In this document: in pieces, positions 34,590-44,413 of the stretch | Numbering within the stretch: the stretch's first letter is position 1 | How the letters are laid out: each line of letters begins with the position of its first letter | Source: Amyelois transitella | Lineage: Eukaryota > Arthropoda > Insecta > Lepidoptera > Pyralidae | Length of the DNA stretch: 64,000 bases | Assembly: GCF_032362555.1 (NCBI RefSeq) | Contig: NC_083531.1 | Location: 2,914,001-2,978,000 of the forward strand | Direction: 5' to 3' | Translations under genes and position numbers: made by a program | Notes under the pieces: model-generated | Databases searched by the model: none | The model's input: the letters and a program-made list of their open reading frames with translations, nothing else | Told to the model about the DNA's origin: nothing

Positions 34590-35540
34590 TGTATGTAGCG
34601 GCCGTTCAGCCTCCATGGACAAACGACTCTTTGACTTGACAAATTTAGATGACTAAAACCGACTGACAGACTGTGAAAAAAAGGACAATCGACTTGGACA
34701 CTAGGGAGACGACCATAAGACGACGAGACGTATCTTGAACGGGAAAATTCTTTTTTTATTTTATTTAGACTAGACAAATAGACCGCCTGAGGAATGGCCC
34801 TTATTTTATAGTCAGTTTATGTCCTCGACGAAGTTATGTGGCTATAGCGACGACGAAAACATCGCTAGATTAGCACGTTGCCTGAAAGGCCGCGACCTGA
34901 GACCGCTGTTGAAGACATTGACAGGACGGTCAATACGTGCACACAAAAGAATCATGTGCTGCTAAAGGTTGTTCCAGTTGTGGTTTCCGGAGGAAAAGGC
35001 GATGTCACCACGTTCGCTCTCCTGGACGAAGGATCGGCAGTGACCCTGGTGAGCTCGTCGTTGCTGGAGAGGGCCGACATCACGGGACCTACGTCGAGCC
35101 TACGTATGCGCGGCGTGACTGGAATGACTACTACGGAGACAGACTCGAAGACGGTCTCCTTTAAAATTCGTGGACTGAACGAGAAAAATGTATTTAATGT
35201 AAATAAGGCGCGTTCTGTACATAATTTAAATTTGTCTGTAAATAGTTTTTTGTATAAAAATATTGTAAATAAATATCCATACTTGACAGACTATGTGACA
35301 GATTATGACATACGACCGGACAAGGTTGAACTACTTATAGGACAAGACAACATTGACTTAATTATAACTAGACAAGTTATACAAAAACATAAGACTGGAC
35401 CGACGGTATCCAAGACTGATTTAGGATACGTTATACATGGCAATGTGGGACTTGGTGGACTACCAAACGACTTGACTGTCCTACACGTCTGCCGCTGCCG
35501 ATGTGACTCAGGGTTCATACAGACGAACTGCAAGTTGTAA
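34590..35540 (+). mobile_element. BEL/Pao LTR retrotransposon fossil (protease region)
   Basis: Fossil of a BEL/Pao element. The frame 34878-35540 reads [16 protein letters not shown] then [20 protein letters not shown], the aspartic protease of BEL/Pao Gag-Pol (DUF1758 type), and downstream [13 protein letters not shown]. Sequence at 34590-34870 may be untranslated or LTR-derived. Reverse transcriptase, RNase H and integrase are absent and a second LTR was not found. Broken and incomplete. Confidence 0.7.
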
Positions 35541-35680
35541 ACGTCAGAGTCTACTTCAGCCGTCGCCATCTGTCGACGGCAGCCGACGACGCGTCGGCGG
35601 CAGCAGTCAATACGTCGACGGCTGCCGCCGACAGGTGGCGATGTTTGCGGTTCTTGCGTGTTTCGTCCGCCATTTTGTAA
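35516..35680. repeat. GC-rich flank outside PH-5, left copy
   Basis: Starts CATACAGACGAACTGCAAG and contains repeated GTCGACGGCAGC blocks, with inverted arms at about 35549-35575 and 35616-35645. A related block (CATACAGACGAAC ... GTCGGCGGCAGCAGT) lies on the other side of the nest at 62831-62900 in the same orientation. It is probably terminal or subterminal sequence of a further Harbinger-like element that PH-5 jumped into. The element itself could not be delimited. Confidence 0.5.
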
Positions 35681-35891
35681 AGGCCTACGCAGACCGGGAC
35701 GGAATGGCAAGGGATTTTAATTTTTACTAATGGACATTCAACCGTACTGTAAGAGCTCGTTCCCACCTGTCGGCTATCGGATCCGTATATTAATCGGATG
35801 TCGGCGCCTTTGTTCACACACACGATCGGTTGTCGGCCACGGTCGAAGCTAGTGCCAATTTCAAGCACTCTACGCGAGGCGATTGTGCACG

Positions 35892-37977
35892 ATGGACGTC
35901 GACGAAGCTCTTGTTGTGATGTATTATTATTTGAGAAGAAAACGAAGAAAGACAGCCAAGGAAAGAAAATATTGGGTGCACCCAATCCTGAGAGAAAGAT
36001 TTAGTTTGGGAACATTTCAGAATTTAATAACAGAATTGAGGAGTGACGAAATTAAGTTTTTCAATTATTTTAGAATGTCGATAACTACATTCAACCATCT
36101 ATTGGCTCAAATATCAGTGAGCATAAACTACCAAAATACGAGATTTAGAGACTGCATTTGTACTGAAGAAAGGTTGGCGATATTTTTAAGGTAATATAAT
36201 TATACATATTAATTTGTATAAAGGAAGAGATAAAACAGTCACTTTTAGTTCACATATATTTATTGAAAGAAATAACTTTAATTTTTTTTAATTACGAAAA
36301 CAAATTAGTGGAGTTAAATATTACTAAAATCTAAGTCCGAATCTTGAGTATTACTTGAATGTAGTGACAAAGTAGGTGATGCTGGTTCAACGAGTTGGCG
36401 TGTCGAATATCCATATCCACTTGAAGGGAAGATATTATTCTGGTTTAATGGTGGGTGCACATTCTGGTTTTGTGACGAATATACAGATTGTTGCACGTGA
36501 TCTCTTGATTGTGAATGCCAACCATAGTTTGATGAGTATAAACGACTTTCACGCTGCTTTTTAATATTTTGAATCAGTGACAGCACGCCTGATTGAAACT
36601 CTAAAGTTTCATTATCGTCAAAAGACGTAACGCTCGGTAGAACACCTTTAAAAAAAGAGAGCATTGGATGTTCGTTACTTCTGTCTGACTGTAGCCTGCT
36701 ATCTAAAAACTGGCTCATTTTGTCATCGAGACAGGAGGTTTTGGGCTTTTTGGAAGTGCTTGGTAATAGCAGCTCTGAATTTATATCTGTTGTATTGGCC
36801 GCTGATGCCTCGGGACATGTATCTGTTGGACGCTTCTTGACAGAATCATGAGTTCGATTAGGCTCAGCCACTTTTTGCAGAAAACTCATCTGTTCTTTAT
36901 ATATATATGGCTTTGAAAACTTAGCCCCTGCTCCGGATTTTTTGACGTCATTTTTATTTGCTCGCATCCAGGCATCTCGTAGATTCGACCACTTTGTAGA
37001 TACTAATTTACCTGCAATTACAATAGGTACATATAGAAATGTTAATTATTTTACCTACTTAATTATTTTACAGATATTGCGCATCGGGTTGTTCCTTCAA
37101 AGAATTGCACTATAGTTACAGAGTTGGTGTGTCAACTATTAGTAAAATCTGCAAAGAAATTAGTTCCACTATCTGGGATGTATTAAGAGACGAGTTCATG
37201 CAAATTCCTGATAATGAGCGTAAATGGTTGGAAATTGCAAAAGGTTTTGATATGAAAGCCAACTTTCCGCACTGTCTTGGAGCAGTTGATGGTAAGCACA
37301 TAAGAGTGGTGAAACCAAACAATACTGGCTCGATGTATTTTAATTACAAAGATTATTTTTCATTTGTTTTACTAGCCGTTGTTGATTCAGAATATCGTTT
37401 TATTTTTATGAGTGTTGGCTCGTATGGAAAAGAATGCGATTCTTCAATATTCAAGGAGTCAACTATATGGAAGAAACTGAATGATGGTAGTTTAAATATA
37501 CCAAAACCAAGGCCTCTACATGCAACACTTCAAAATGATATGCCTTATGTTCTCGTGGGCGATGAGGCTTTCCCTCTGTCAACAAATTTGTTAAGACCTT
37601 TTGGAGGCACTCATTTAGACCACATGAAAAAAATATTTAACTATCGTTTAAGTCGGGCAAGAATGTACGTTGAATGCGCATTCGGTATTTTAGCCAATAA
37701 ATGGAGAATATTTCATCGGCCACTGGATGTCCACCCAGACACGGCTATCGAAATTGTAAAAGCGTGTACAGTATTACACAATTTTGTAAGAGAAAAGGAC
37801 GGTCTGAACTTTGAAGATATTCATTATGCGGCAGAAAATCCGATGCAAGAACAAGTACAACTGCAAAACTGTAATCCACGTGGTGGTCCTATTGCAAATT
37901 ATATACGGTCTGAATTTGCAAACTACTTCGTTTCAACAATAGGCTCGGTGCCTTGGCAACCAGAAGCGCATGGTTAA
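35892..37977 (+). CDS. PH-1 Harbinger transposase, two exons
   Basis: Exon 1 35892-36190 (MDVDEALVVMYYYLRRKRRK...) and exon 2 37074-37977 join in phase 2 across AG|GTAATA ... TTTTACAG, giving 400 residues with no stop. The fused reading AIFLR|YCASGCSFKELHYSYR matches the HARBI1 N-terminal helical domain. The DDE_Tnp_4 domain shows LGAVDGKHIRVVKP (D), VLVGDEAFPL (D) and SRARMYVECAFGIL (E): all three catalytic residues are present. It should cut and paste the element at TWA sites with help from its partner. The 883-bp intron contains exon 2 of the partner gene on the other strand. The stop codon lies only 55 bp from partner exon 1. An AATAAA occurs right after it. Confidence 0.93.
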
Positions 37978-38213
37978 TATTTATGTTTTGAATTTTACGT
38001 ATATTATTAAATAAATAACTTCAAACACTTACCACATGATTGTCTTTCTTTTTCGTCCAAATTGTCAAAATTAGGTATGAGTAGGCAGCAAACTTCCCGC
38101 CAAGCAGCTATTTTCAGGTTCTTATCTTTATAATCATTTAGAGTTTTGTCCCAAAGGACACCTCTTTCCTGAACTAGTGTGATCAATTGTTCGGGGTTGA
38201 TATTTTTTTCCAT
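36314..38213 (-). CDS. PH-1 MADF-BESS partner protein, two exons
   Basis: Exon 1 38213-38033 and exon 2 37011-36314 join in phase 1 (G|GTAAGT ... TGCAG), giving 292 residues. The join completes a MADF domain: EQLITLVQERGVLWDKTLND, AAWREVCCLL, then after the splice KWSNLRDAWMRANK and SFLQKV. A BESS-like helix pair follows (LSFFKGVLPSVTSFDD, VLSLIQNIK), then a polar tail with GYGYST and a final DSDLDFSNI. Such Myb/SANT-like partners are known to bind Harbinger ends and bring in the transposase. The 1021-bp intron contains all of transposase exon 2 on the opposite strand. Confidence 0.9.
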
Positions 38214-38779
38214 TACTACGAATCACCAAACGTGCGTACAATAAAAACACAACAACTCTGCTTGCGCGCCGCGATGTGTGTGTGCGCGATCGCAGGTACG
38301 ACGTACGCACGAACGGAATGAGGGGTAGCGGGGAGAGGGTTATCGGCTCCGACATCAGACAAATGTGAACAGCGCCGTTCTTAATCATAGGCGAGCGAGA
38401 TCCGACACGATTTTTTTCCGGGCGTAGAGGGCTGGCAAAACACCCGACATTTCTTGTCGGAGCCGACACAAAATCGGTTTCCGATAAGTGTGAATAGCGT
38501 CATATATAATGCTCTGCCACTAGAACTTCCGTTTAATATACGGATCCGACACCCGACAGGTGGGAACGAGCTCTTACAGAAATACGACATAAATTGCTAT
38601 GCTTTAAAATGATGCCGTGGCATTGAAAGGGATTTAATCGAAAAGACACGCCACAGGCTCCCGTGGCGGGATGCCGCGGCATACTGCGGTAGGCAACGGC
38701 ATGACACGGACTCCGGCGCTCGTCACAGGCTCCCGTGGCGGGATGCCGCGGCATACTGCGGTAGGCAACGGCATGACAC

Positions 38780-39788
38780 ATGTGTGTCAGAATGGCGGGT
38801 GTACCTCACGGATTTTAATATCTGTTTTGGATTAAAAACGTACCTGATGTGTACCTCAGTGTACCTACCCTAAAAATCTGTGTACCTCCTTCTATGTAAA
38901 GATTTTTAATAAAATAGGTACACCCGCGGTCCTGACGTCAGGACCGCGGGTGTACTTCTAGTTAGCATATGTAGGTAAGTTAACTGTATATGTAGATTTG
39001 GTACCTCTTGTGTACCTGCAGAAACAAATATTAAATAAATAAAAAATATTAAGGGTACTGAGAAAATGAAAAAAAGAAAAAAAAGAAACTCTTATAGGAT
39101 CACTCTAGTGTGTGTCTGTATGTGATTATACATTTATGTATAGATACAGAATTGGAACATTCCTAAATCACAAAATATATTTTTATGTATATTACAAAAA
39201 AATATTTCAATCCATAAAGGTCACATTCTGAAATCATACATTTAGAGCTTTTTCTTACATTATTACGAATATCGTCATAACACTCCCATCGCTTGCCTCG
39301 GAAGGATACCTACATGAAAGTATATACTGTAGTAATGAACTAGAACTAGATCATTTATACATAAACATTTTGTTGTTGATATATGTTAATTATAATTTGT
39401 ATTGTGCAACTTCTTTTCTGTTTTGTTCAGAATGTGTCATTACTGGCCAGTTACAAACAAAGAAAAAGAAAATTTTAACATGAAAAAAATGGTTTTTTTT
39501 CATTTTCTCATCATTTTTAATATTTTTATTTATTTAATATTTGTTTCTGCAGGTACACAAGAGGTACCAAATCTACATATACAGTTAACTTACCTACATA
39601 TGCTAACTAGAAGTACACCCGCGGTCCTGACGTCAGGACCGCGGGTGTACCTATTTTATTAAAAATCTTTACATAGAAGGAGGTACACAGATTTTTAGGA
39701 TAGGTACACTGAGGTACACATCAGGTACGTTTTTAATCCAAAACAGATATTAAAATCCGTGAGGTACACCCGCCATTCTGACACACAT
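38780..39788. mobile_element. M1: long fold-back element with its own core
   Basis: A 1009-bp element with an 8-bp target duplication CATGACAC (38772-38779 and 39789-39796). Both ends are ATGTGTGTCAGAATGGCGGG, and the inverted arms extend about 285 bp nearly without mismatch. Each arm holds a perfect 38-bp inner palindrome (GTACACCCGCGGTCCTGACG and its inverse) and about six GTGTACCT copies. The core (about 39065-39490) is AT-rich, encodes nothing, and is unrelated to the cores of M2 and M3. The superfamily is not assignable; 8-bp duplications occur in hAT, P and some others. It sits in the left part of PH-5. Confidence 0.88.
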
Positions 39789-40100
39789 CATGACACGGAC
39801 TCCAGCGCTCGTAGTAATATAGGGCCCTAACGCACTAGCGGTTGGCCGCTAGGCGGTTAGACTCGAGCGGTCCAACCGCTTAACGCGGTTTCTTCGCGGT
39901 TGGCCGCCATAGCGGTCAGCCGCGATGAAACCGCGTTAGGGCGCGTTTATATGACGCGGAATGTTACAGCGTGTCGGCCGCGCGACGAAAGTATGGTGAC
40001 CGCGCGGCGGCCGCGCGGTCAGGCCTGGTGGCCACGCCACTGCGAACCCGAACCATTTCCAGTTGATCTTGGTCTTTCTTAAAATTCACACGTGTTCGTT

Positions 40101-43100
40101 ATGAGCTATTTGACTAAGAAGAATAAAATTATGATTGCATATTACTTGTACCGACAAAGCAAAAAGAAAGAAAAAAAGAATTGTAGAAAATTTTGGATTC
40201 ATCCTATTTTAGCACGGCGAGAAGAGTTTGGTGAATTTCATACGCTATACAACCAATTGCGAGAAGATGAAAAAGAATTCGCAGATTATTTCCGAATGGA
40301 TGTTAAAACATTTGATAAACTACTCAACTTCATACATGATAAATTGAAGCACCAGAACACTAACATGCGGGACAGTATTACCCCCACAGAAAGATTAGCA
40401 GTGACATTGCGGTAAGTAAATAAATAATAACAATTACTTGGTCAAGTGGTATTTATTAATCATTATATATATAAATTTGTAAGGCAGACTATATATTTGT
40501 AAAATCTAAATCGTCGATACTTGAATTGGATGGACTGGCAAAATTGTATTGCTCTCCACCTACGGTAGATTCGGACTCTTCAGAATAAGATGATTGTTGT
40601 GTTGTCGGACGTCCAGATCCAGCAGCAGTAGTGTAACCATACTGATAGGTGCTTTCGTATGATACATTTTCGCCTTCTCGACGATACGTAGTCTCGGGTG
40701 GTGGAGTAAAGTAAGGCCTTTTCGAACCAGCATTCTATGTGTGTCAGAATGGCGGGTGTACCTCACGGATTTTAATATCTGTTTTGGATTAAAAACGTAC
40801 CTGATGTGTACCTCAGTGTACCTCTCCTAAAAATCTGTGTACCTCCTTCTATGTAAAGATTTTAAATAAAATAGGTACACCCGCCATCCTGACGTCAGGA
40901 CCGCGGGTGTACTTCTAATTAGCATATGTAGGTAAGTAAACTGTATATGTAGATTTGGTACCTCTTGTGTACCTGCAGAAACAAATATTAATTAAATAAA
41001 AAATATTAAGGGTACTGAGAAAATGAAAAAAAAAAAAGTTTTTTGTCTTTGACGTAGATTTTATTTTATAAAAATAACTACAGTATAAGTAACTAAAAAT
41101 AAATTAATTGTACCAGGTGTCATTAATTTAATTTATTTTAAGTTATTAATACTGTAGTTATTTTTATGTAATAAAAACCGGCCAAGTGTGAGTCGGACTC
41201 GCGCACGAAGGATTCCGTACTATCATTTTTAGTATTTGTTGTCATAGCGGCAACAGAAATACATAATTTGTGAAAATTTCAGCTCTCTAGCTATCACGGT
41301 TTATTTACAGCCTGGAGACAGACGGACAGATAGACAGACAGTGGAGGCTTAGTAATAGGGTCCCGTTTTACCCTTTGGGTACGTAACCCTAAAAATGACG
41401 TCATAGAAAAAATTTTTTTTTTTTTTTCATTTTCTCAGCACCCTTAATATTTTTTATTTAATTAATATTTGCTTCGGCAGGTACACAAGAGGTACCAAAT
41501 CTACATATATAGTTTACTCACCTACATATGCTAATTAGAAGTACACCCGCGGTCCTGACGTCAGGATGGCGGGTGTACCTATTTTATTTAAAATCTTTAC
41601 ATAGAAGGAGGTACACAGATTTTTAGGAGAGGTACACTGAGGTACACATCAGGTACGTTTTTAATCCAAAACAGATATTAAAATCCGTGAGGTACACCCG
41701 CCATTCTGACACACATGAAATTTTCACAAATTATGTATTTCTGTTGCCGCTATGACAACAAATACTAAAAATGATAATACGGAACCCTTCGTGCGCGAGT
41801 CCGACTCACACTTGGCCGGTTTTTATTACATAAAAATAACTACAGTATTAATAACTTAAAATAAATTAAATTAATGACACCTGGTACAATTAATTTATTT
41901 TTAGTTACTTATACTGTAGTTATTTTTATAAAATAAAAACTACGTCAAAGACAAAAAACTTTTTTTTTTCATTTTCTCAGCATCCTTAATATTTTTTATT
42001 TAATTAATATTTGTTTCTGCAGGTACACAAGAGGTACCAAATCTACATATACAGTTTACTTACCTACATATGCTAACTAGAAGTACACCCGCGGTCCTGA
42101 CGTCAGGATGGCGGGTGTACCTATTTTATTTAAAATCTTTACATAGAAGGAGGTACACAGATTTTTAGGAGAGGTACACTGAGGTACACATCAGGTACGT
42201 TTTTAATCCAAAACAGATATTAAAATCCGTGAGGTACACCCGCCATTCTGACACACATAGCATTCTGGAGCTGTTGGTTTTTAGCTTTTATATTTCTCAC
42301 AATAGACATCACCTGGTACTGAAACTCAACAGTATCTTCATCATTGAATTGTTCAACAGTTGGTAAAATTCCTTTAAAGAACGACATCATACGACTGTCT
42401 TCTTCTTTTTCAACAGAGTCCATAAACTTCATGAATTTTGCATCCACATCACTCAATTCTTTATTTTTCGTATTTGGTTTACTTTTTCCTGGCTCAGAAT
42501 TCTTAAAATTTGAATTAGTTTCGCGGGGGTTGTATATTTTCTTTAAAAACAACATATTATCATAGTATGGGTACTTATGAACTTTTTTTGTTGCAGATCC
42601 AGATTTGTTTTCCCTCATTTTCTTTTCGCATTTCATCCACCCATCTCGCATATTTTTCCATTTCTGAATAACTTTTTTACCTGGAATTTAAAAATAATAT
42701 TCACATTAAAAAATATAGTTATTTTTAATTCGCATGATTCCTCTTTATGTTTCATTATCAGGAAACATGTTAATTAATATTAATACTATTAGTATAATTA
42801 ATTGCTTGAAATAAGTTCCTTAATATCATTTTATATATTTACAGGTACTTGGCAACAGGTCACACGTTTGCCGATTTAAGATACGCATTTAGAATTGGAA
42901 AAACAACATTATCGTTTATCATTAAAGAAGTGTGTAACTGTATATGGTCAGAACTAGTAAACATATATATGAAAATACCATCAGAAAATGAATGGCTGAA
43001 TATTGCTGAAGACTTTGCTGTTATTGCAAATTTTCCCCACTGCCTAGGTGCTGTGGATGGGAAGCATATCAGAATAATTAAACCTACAAAATCTGGATCA

Positions 43101-43724
43101 ATGTTCTTAAATTACAAACACTTTTTTTCTATTGTATTAATGGCAGTCGTTGACACCAATTATAATTTTATATTTGTAGATATTGGTGCATATGGCAAGG
43201 ACTGCGATTCAAGTGTTTTTAAAGAAACTGTCTTTTGGAAGAGACTGCTGAACAATACACTTAACTTACCACAGCCTGCTCTGATTCCAGAGACTAATTT
43301 TCAATTACCGTACGTATTTGTCGCGGATGAAGCATTCGCGTTGCACAAAAATGTACTGAGACCATTTAGTGGTCGAGAACTCAATGAAACAATGTCAATA
43401 TTTAATTATCGTCTTACTAGAGCAAGACGTTATGTGGAATGCGCTTTCGGCATAATGGCCAATAAATGGAGGATCCTCCATCGGCCTTCAAATGTATCTT
43501 TGGAGCTCACAGTCGACATTGTAAAAACCTGTTGTTTATTACAAAACTTCATACATAAAGAACAGGGCATAGGTAATTTAATTGTCGATTCAGGCTTTGA
43601 ACTACAGACACTGTCACGATCAGAATATGCAGATCCTTTAATAGCAGACAATGTTCGTCAAAATTTTGCTGAATATTTTGTTTCTCCTCAGGGCAGTGTA
43701 CCATGGCAAAACAAATATATATAG
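40101..43724 (+). CDS. PH-2 Harbinger transposase, two exons
   Basis: Exon 1 40101-40411 (MSYLTKKNKIMIAYYLYRQS...) and exon 2 42845-43724 join in phase 2 (CG|GTAAGT ... TTTACAG), giving 396 residues, fully open. The joined reading is AVTLR|YLATGHTFADLRYAFR. Catalytic residues are in LGAVDGKHIRIIKP, VFVADEAFAL and RARRYVECAFGIM. The intron (40412-42844) holds partner exon 2 in antisense and, within it, the later insertion M2. Protein identity to the PH-1 enzyme is clear along the whole length, but the two are distinct families. Confidence 0.92.
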
Positions 43725-44060
43725 ATACTCAAAATTATCAAATCACTCGTTTATTGCAAGAATATCACAGTTAAAAAACAATTTTAAACTTAACTCAAAT
43801 AATATTTTTTTGCGATTTATGATGATGATGAATGTTCACAATTTTTTAATTACCAAATAAAAGATGGAAAACTTACCGTATGTGTTTTTTTCCCCAATTG
43901 GAAGGTCATTGAAATCTTCTTTTATAATTGAACATAGGTCATGCCAGGCTTTTAGTGTTTGACGTTTATCCTTATAGGATTCGCTTGTTTTATCCCAAAG
44001 GATATTTCTTTCTTCCACTAAAGATATCAATGTCTCAGGATTGATACTCAGTTCATCCAT
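40489..44060 (-). CDS. PH-2 MADF-BESS partner, two exons, interrupted by M2
   Basis: Exon 1 44060-43877 (MDELSINPETLISLVEERNI, MADF start) has a phase 1 GTAAGT donor. Exon 2 runs from 42680 (KKVIQKWKNMRDGWMKCEKK) to stop 40489-40491, with M2 inserted at 40737-42258. Omitting M2 and one copy of its 8-bp duplication gives an open frame of 281 residues. BESS-like segment: MMSFFKGILPTVEQFNDEDT and VMSIVRNIK. Tail: YQYGYTTAAG and final DDLDFTNI, like PH-1. The intron (43876-42681) contains transposase exon 2 in antisense. As it stands the gene is disrupted by M2, unless M2 were spliced out. Confidence 0.85.
40737..42258. mobile_element. M2: composite fold-back element
   Basis: Bounded by an 8-bp duplication AGCATTCT (40729-40736 and 42259-42266). 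It contains one full M element (40737-41716) followed directly by the second half of another in opposite core orientation (41717-42258), so there is one left arm and two right arms. The core includes a common lepidopteran repeat (CCGGCCAAGTGTGAGTCGGA ... GGGTACGTAACCC at 41177-41394) and a separate inverted AT-rich segment around TAACTACAGTA. It has no coding capacity. It interrupts partner exon 2 of PH-2. Confidence 0.85.
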
Positions 44061-44413
44061 CTTCGAAATCACGATGTCCGCGCGTCACGATGTCTACGCA
44101 AGTCCAATGAAAGGAGAATGCGGGGACGCCGGCGCGGGGCGTACATCGAGAACATTCGAGTGATTCGAGCGAGACGGCCGCGCGGCCGCCGTGTGATCGA
44201 GGAGCGAACGCCGCGCGGTCACCGCGCAGTTAGTTACTCAAAATTAATTTCAACTTTACGTCCTAGATAATAAAACATAAATTTGCTATAACTGAACAGT
44301 TAGTACGCGGCCACCGCGCGGTCGCCGCGCGGCGGCCGCAAGAATTTTTTCGCGTCGTCTAACTGCAGCCTAAAGCGGTTGGACCGCTCGAAGGCGCGTG
44401 GCCCATAAATAAA

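Larger units (their letters stand above)
35747..38579 (+). mobile_element. PH-1: complete PIF/Harbinger transposon
   Basis: A 2833-bp element with inverted ends CTGTAAGAGCTCGTTCCCAC / GTGGGAACGAGCTCTTACAG and inner matching GGATCCG and CCGACA blocks. It sits 66 bp inside the left end of PH-5. Both genes are open, both introns have clean borders, and no later insertion interrupts it, so it looks structurally whole. A three-base target duplication is not evident; the flanking bases look inverted rather than repeated, so the exact ends are uncertain by a few bases. Confidence 0.85.
39936..44373 (+). mobile_element. PH-2: PIF/Harbinger transposon
   Basis: Located in the left terminal region of PH-4. 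The ends are less conserved: TTAGGGCGCGTTTATATGAC on the left and TTAGGCTGCAGTTAGACGAC inward from the right, followed by GC-rich GCCGCGCGG and GACCGCGCGG blocks on both sides. No clear target duplication could be read, so the limits are approximate. It encodes an intact interlocked gene pair, with the partner exon interrupted only by fold-back M2. Without M2 it is about 2.9 kb. Confidence 0.78.

Noticed and set aside
34878-35540. A host aspartic protease gene
   Set aside because: The motif order and the following sequence match BEL/Pao Gag-Pol, with no host-gene features; treated as a fossil.
35303-35985. Long minus-strand open frames opposite the BEL/Pao fossil and GC-rich flank
   Set aside because: They are antisense shadows in GC-rich repeats and have no recognisable protein features.
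35747-38579. TAA/TTA flanks of PH-1 as its target duplication
   Set aside because: The bases are inverted (TAA left, TTA right), hence part of the inverted ends; a true direct duplication could not be shown. The same holds for PH-2.
40737-42258. Simple nesting of one M element in another
   Set aside because: Simple nesting would leave two left arms and an inner 8-bp duplication; only one left arm is present and the 41716/41717 junction has no duplication.
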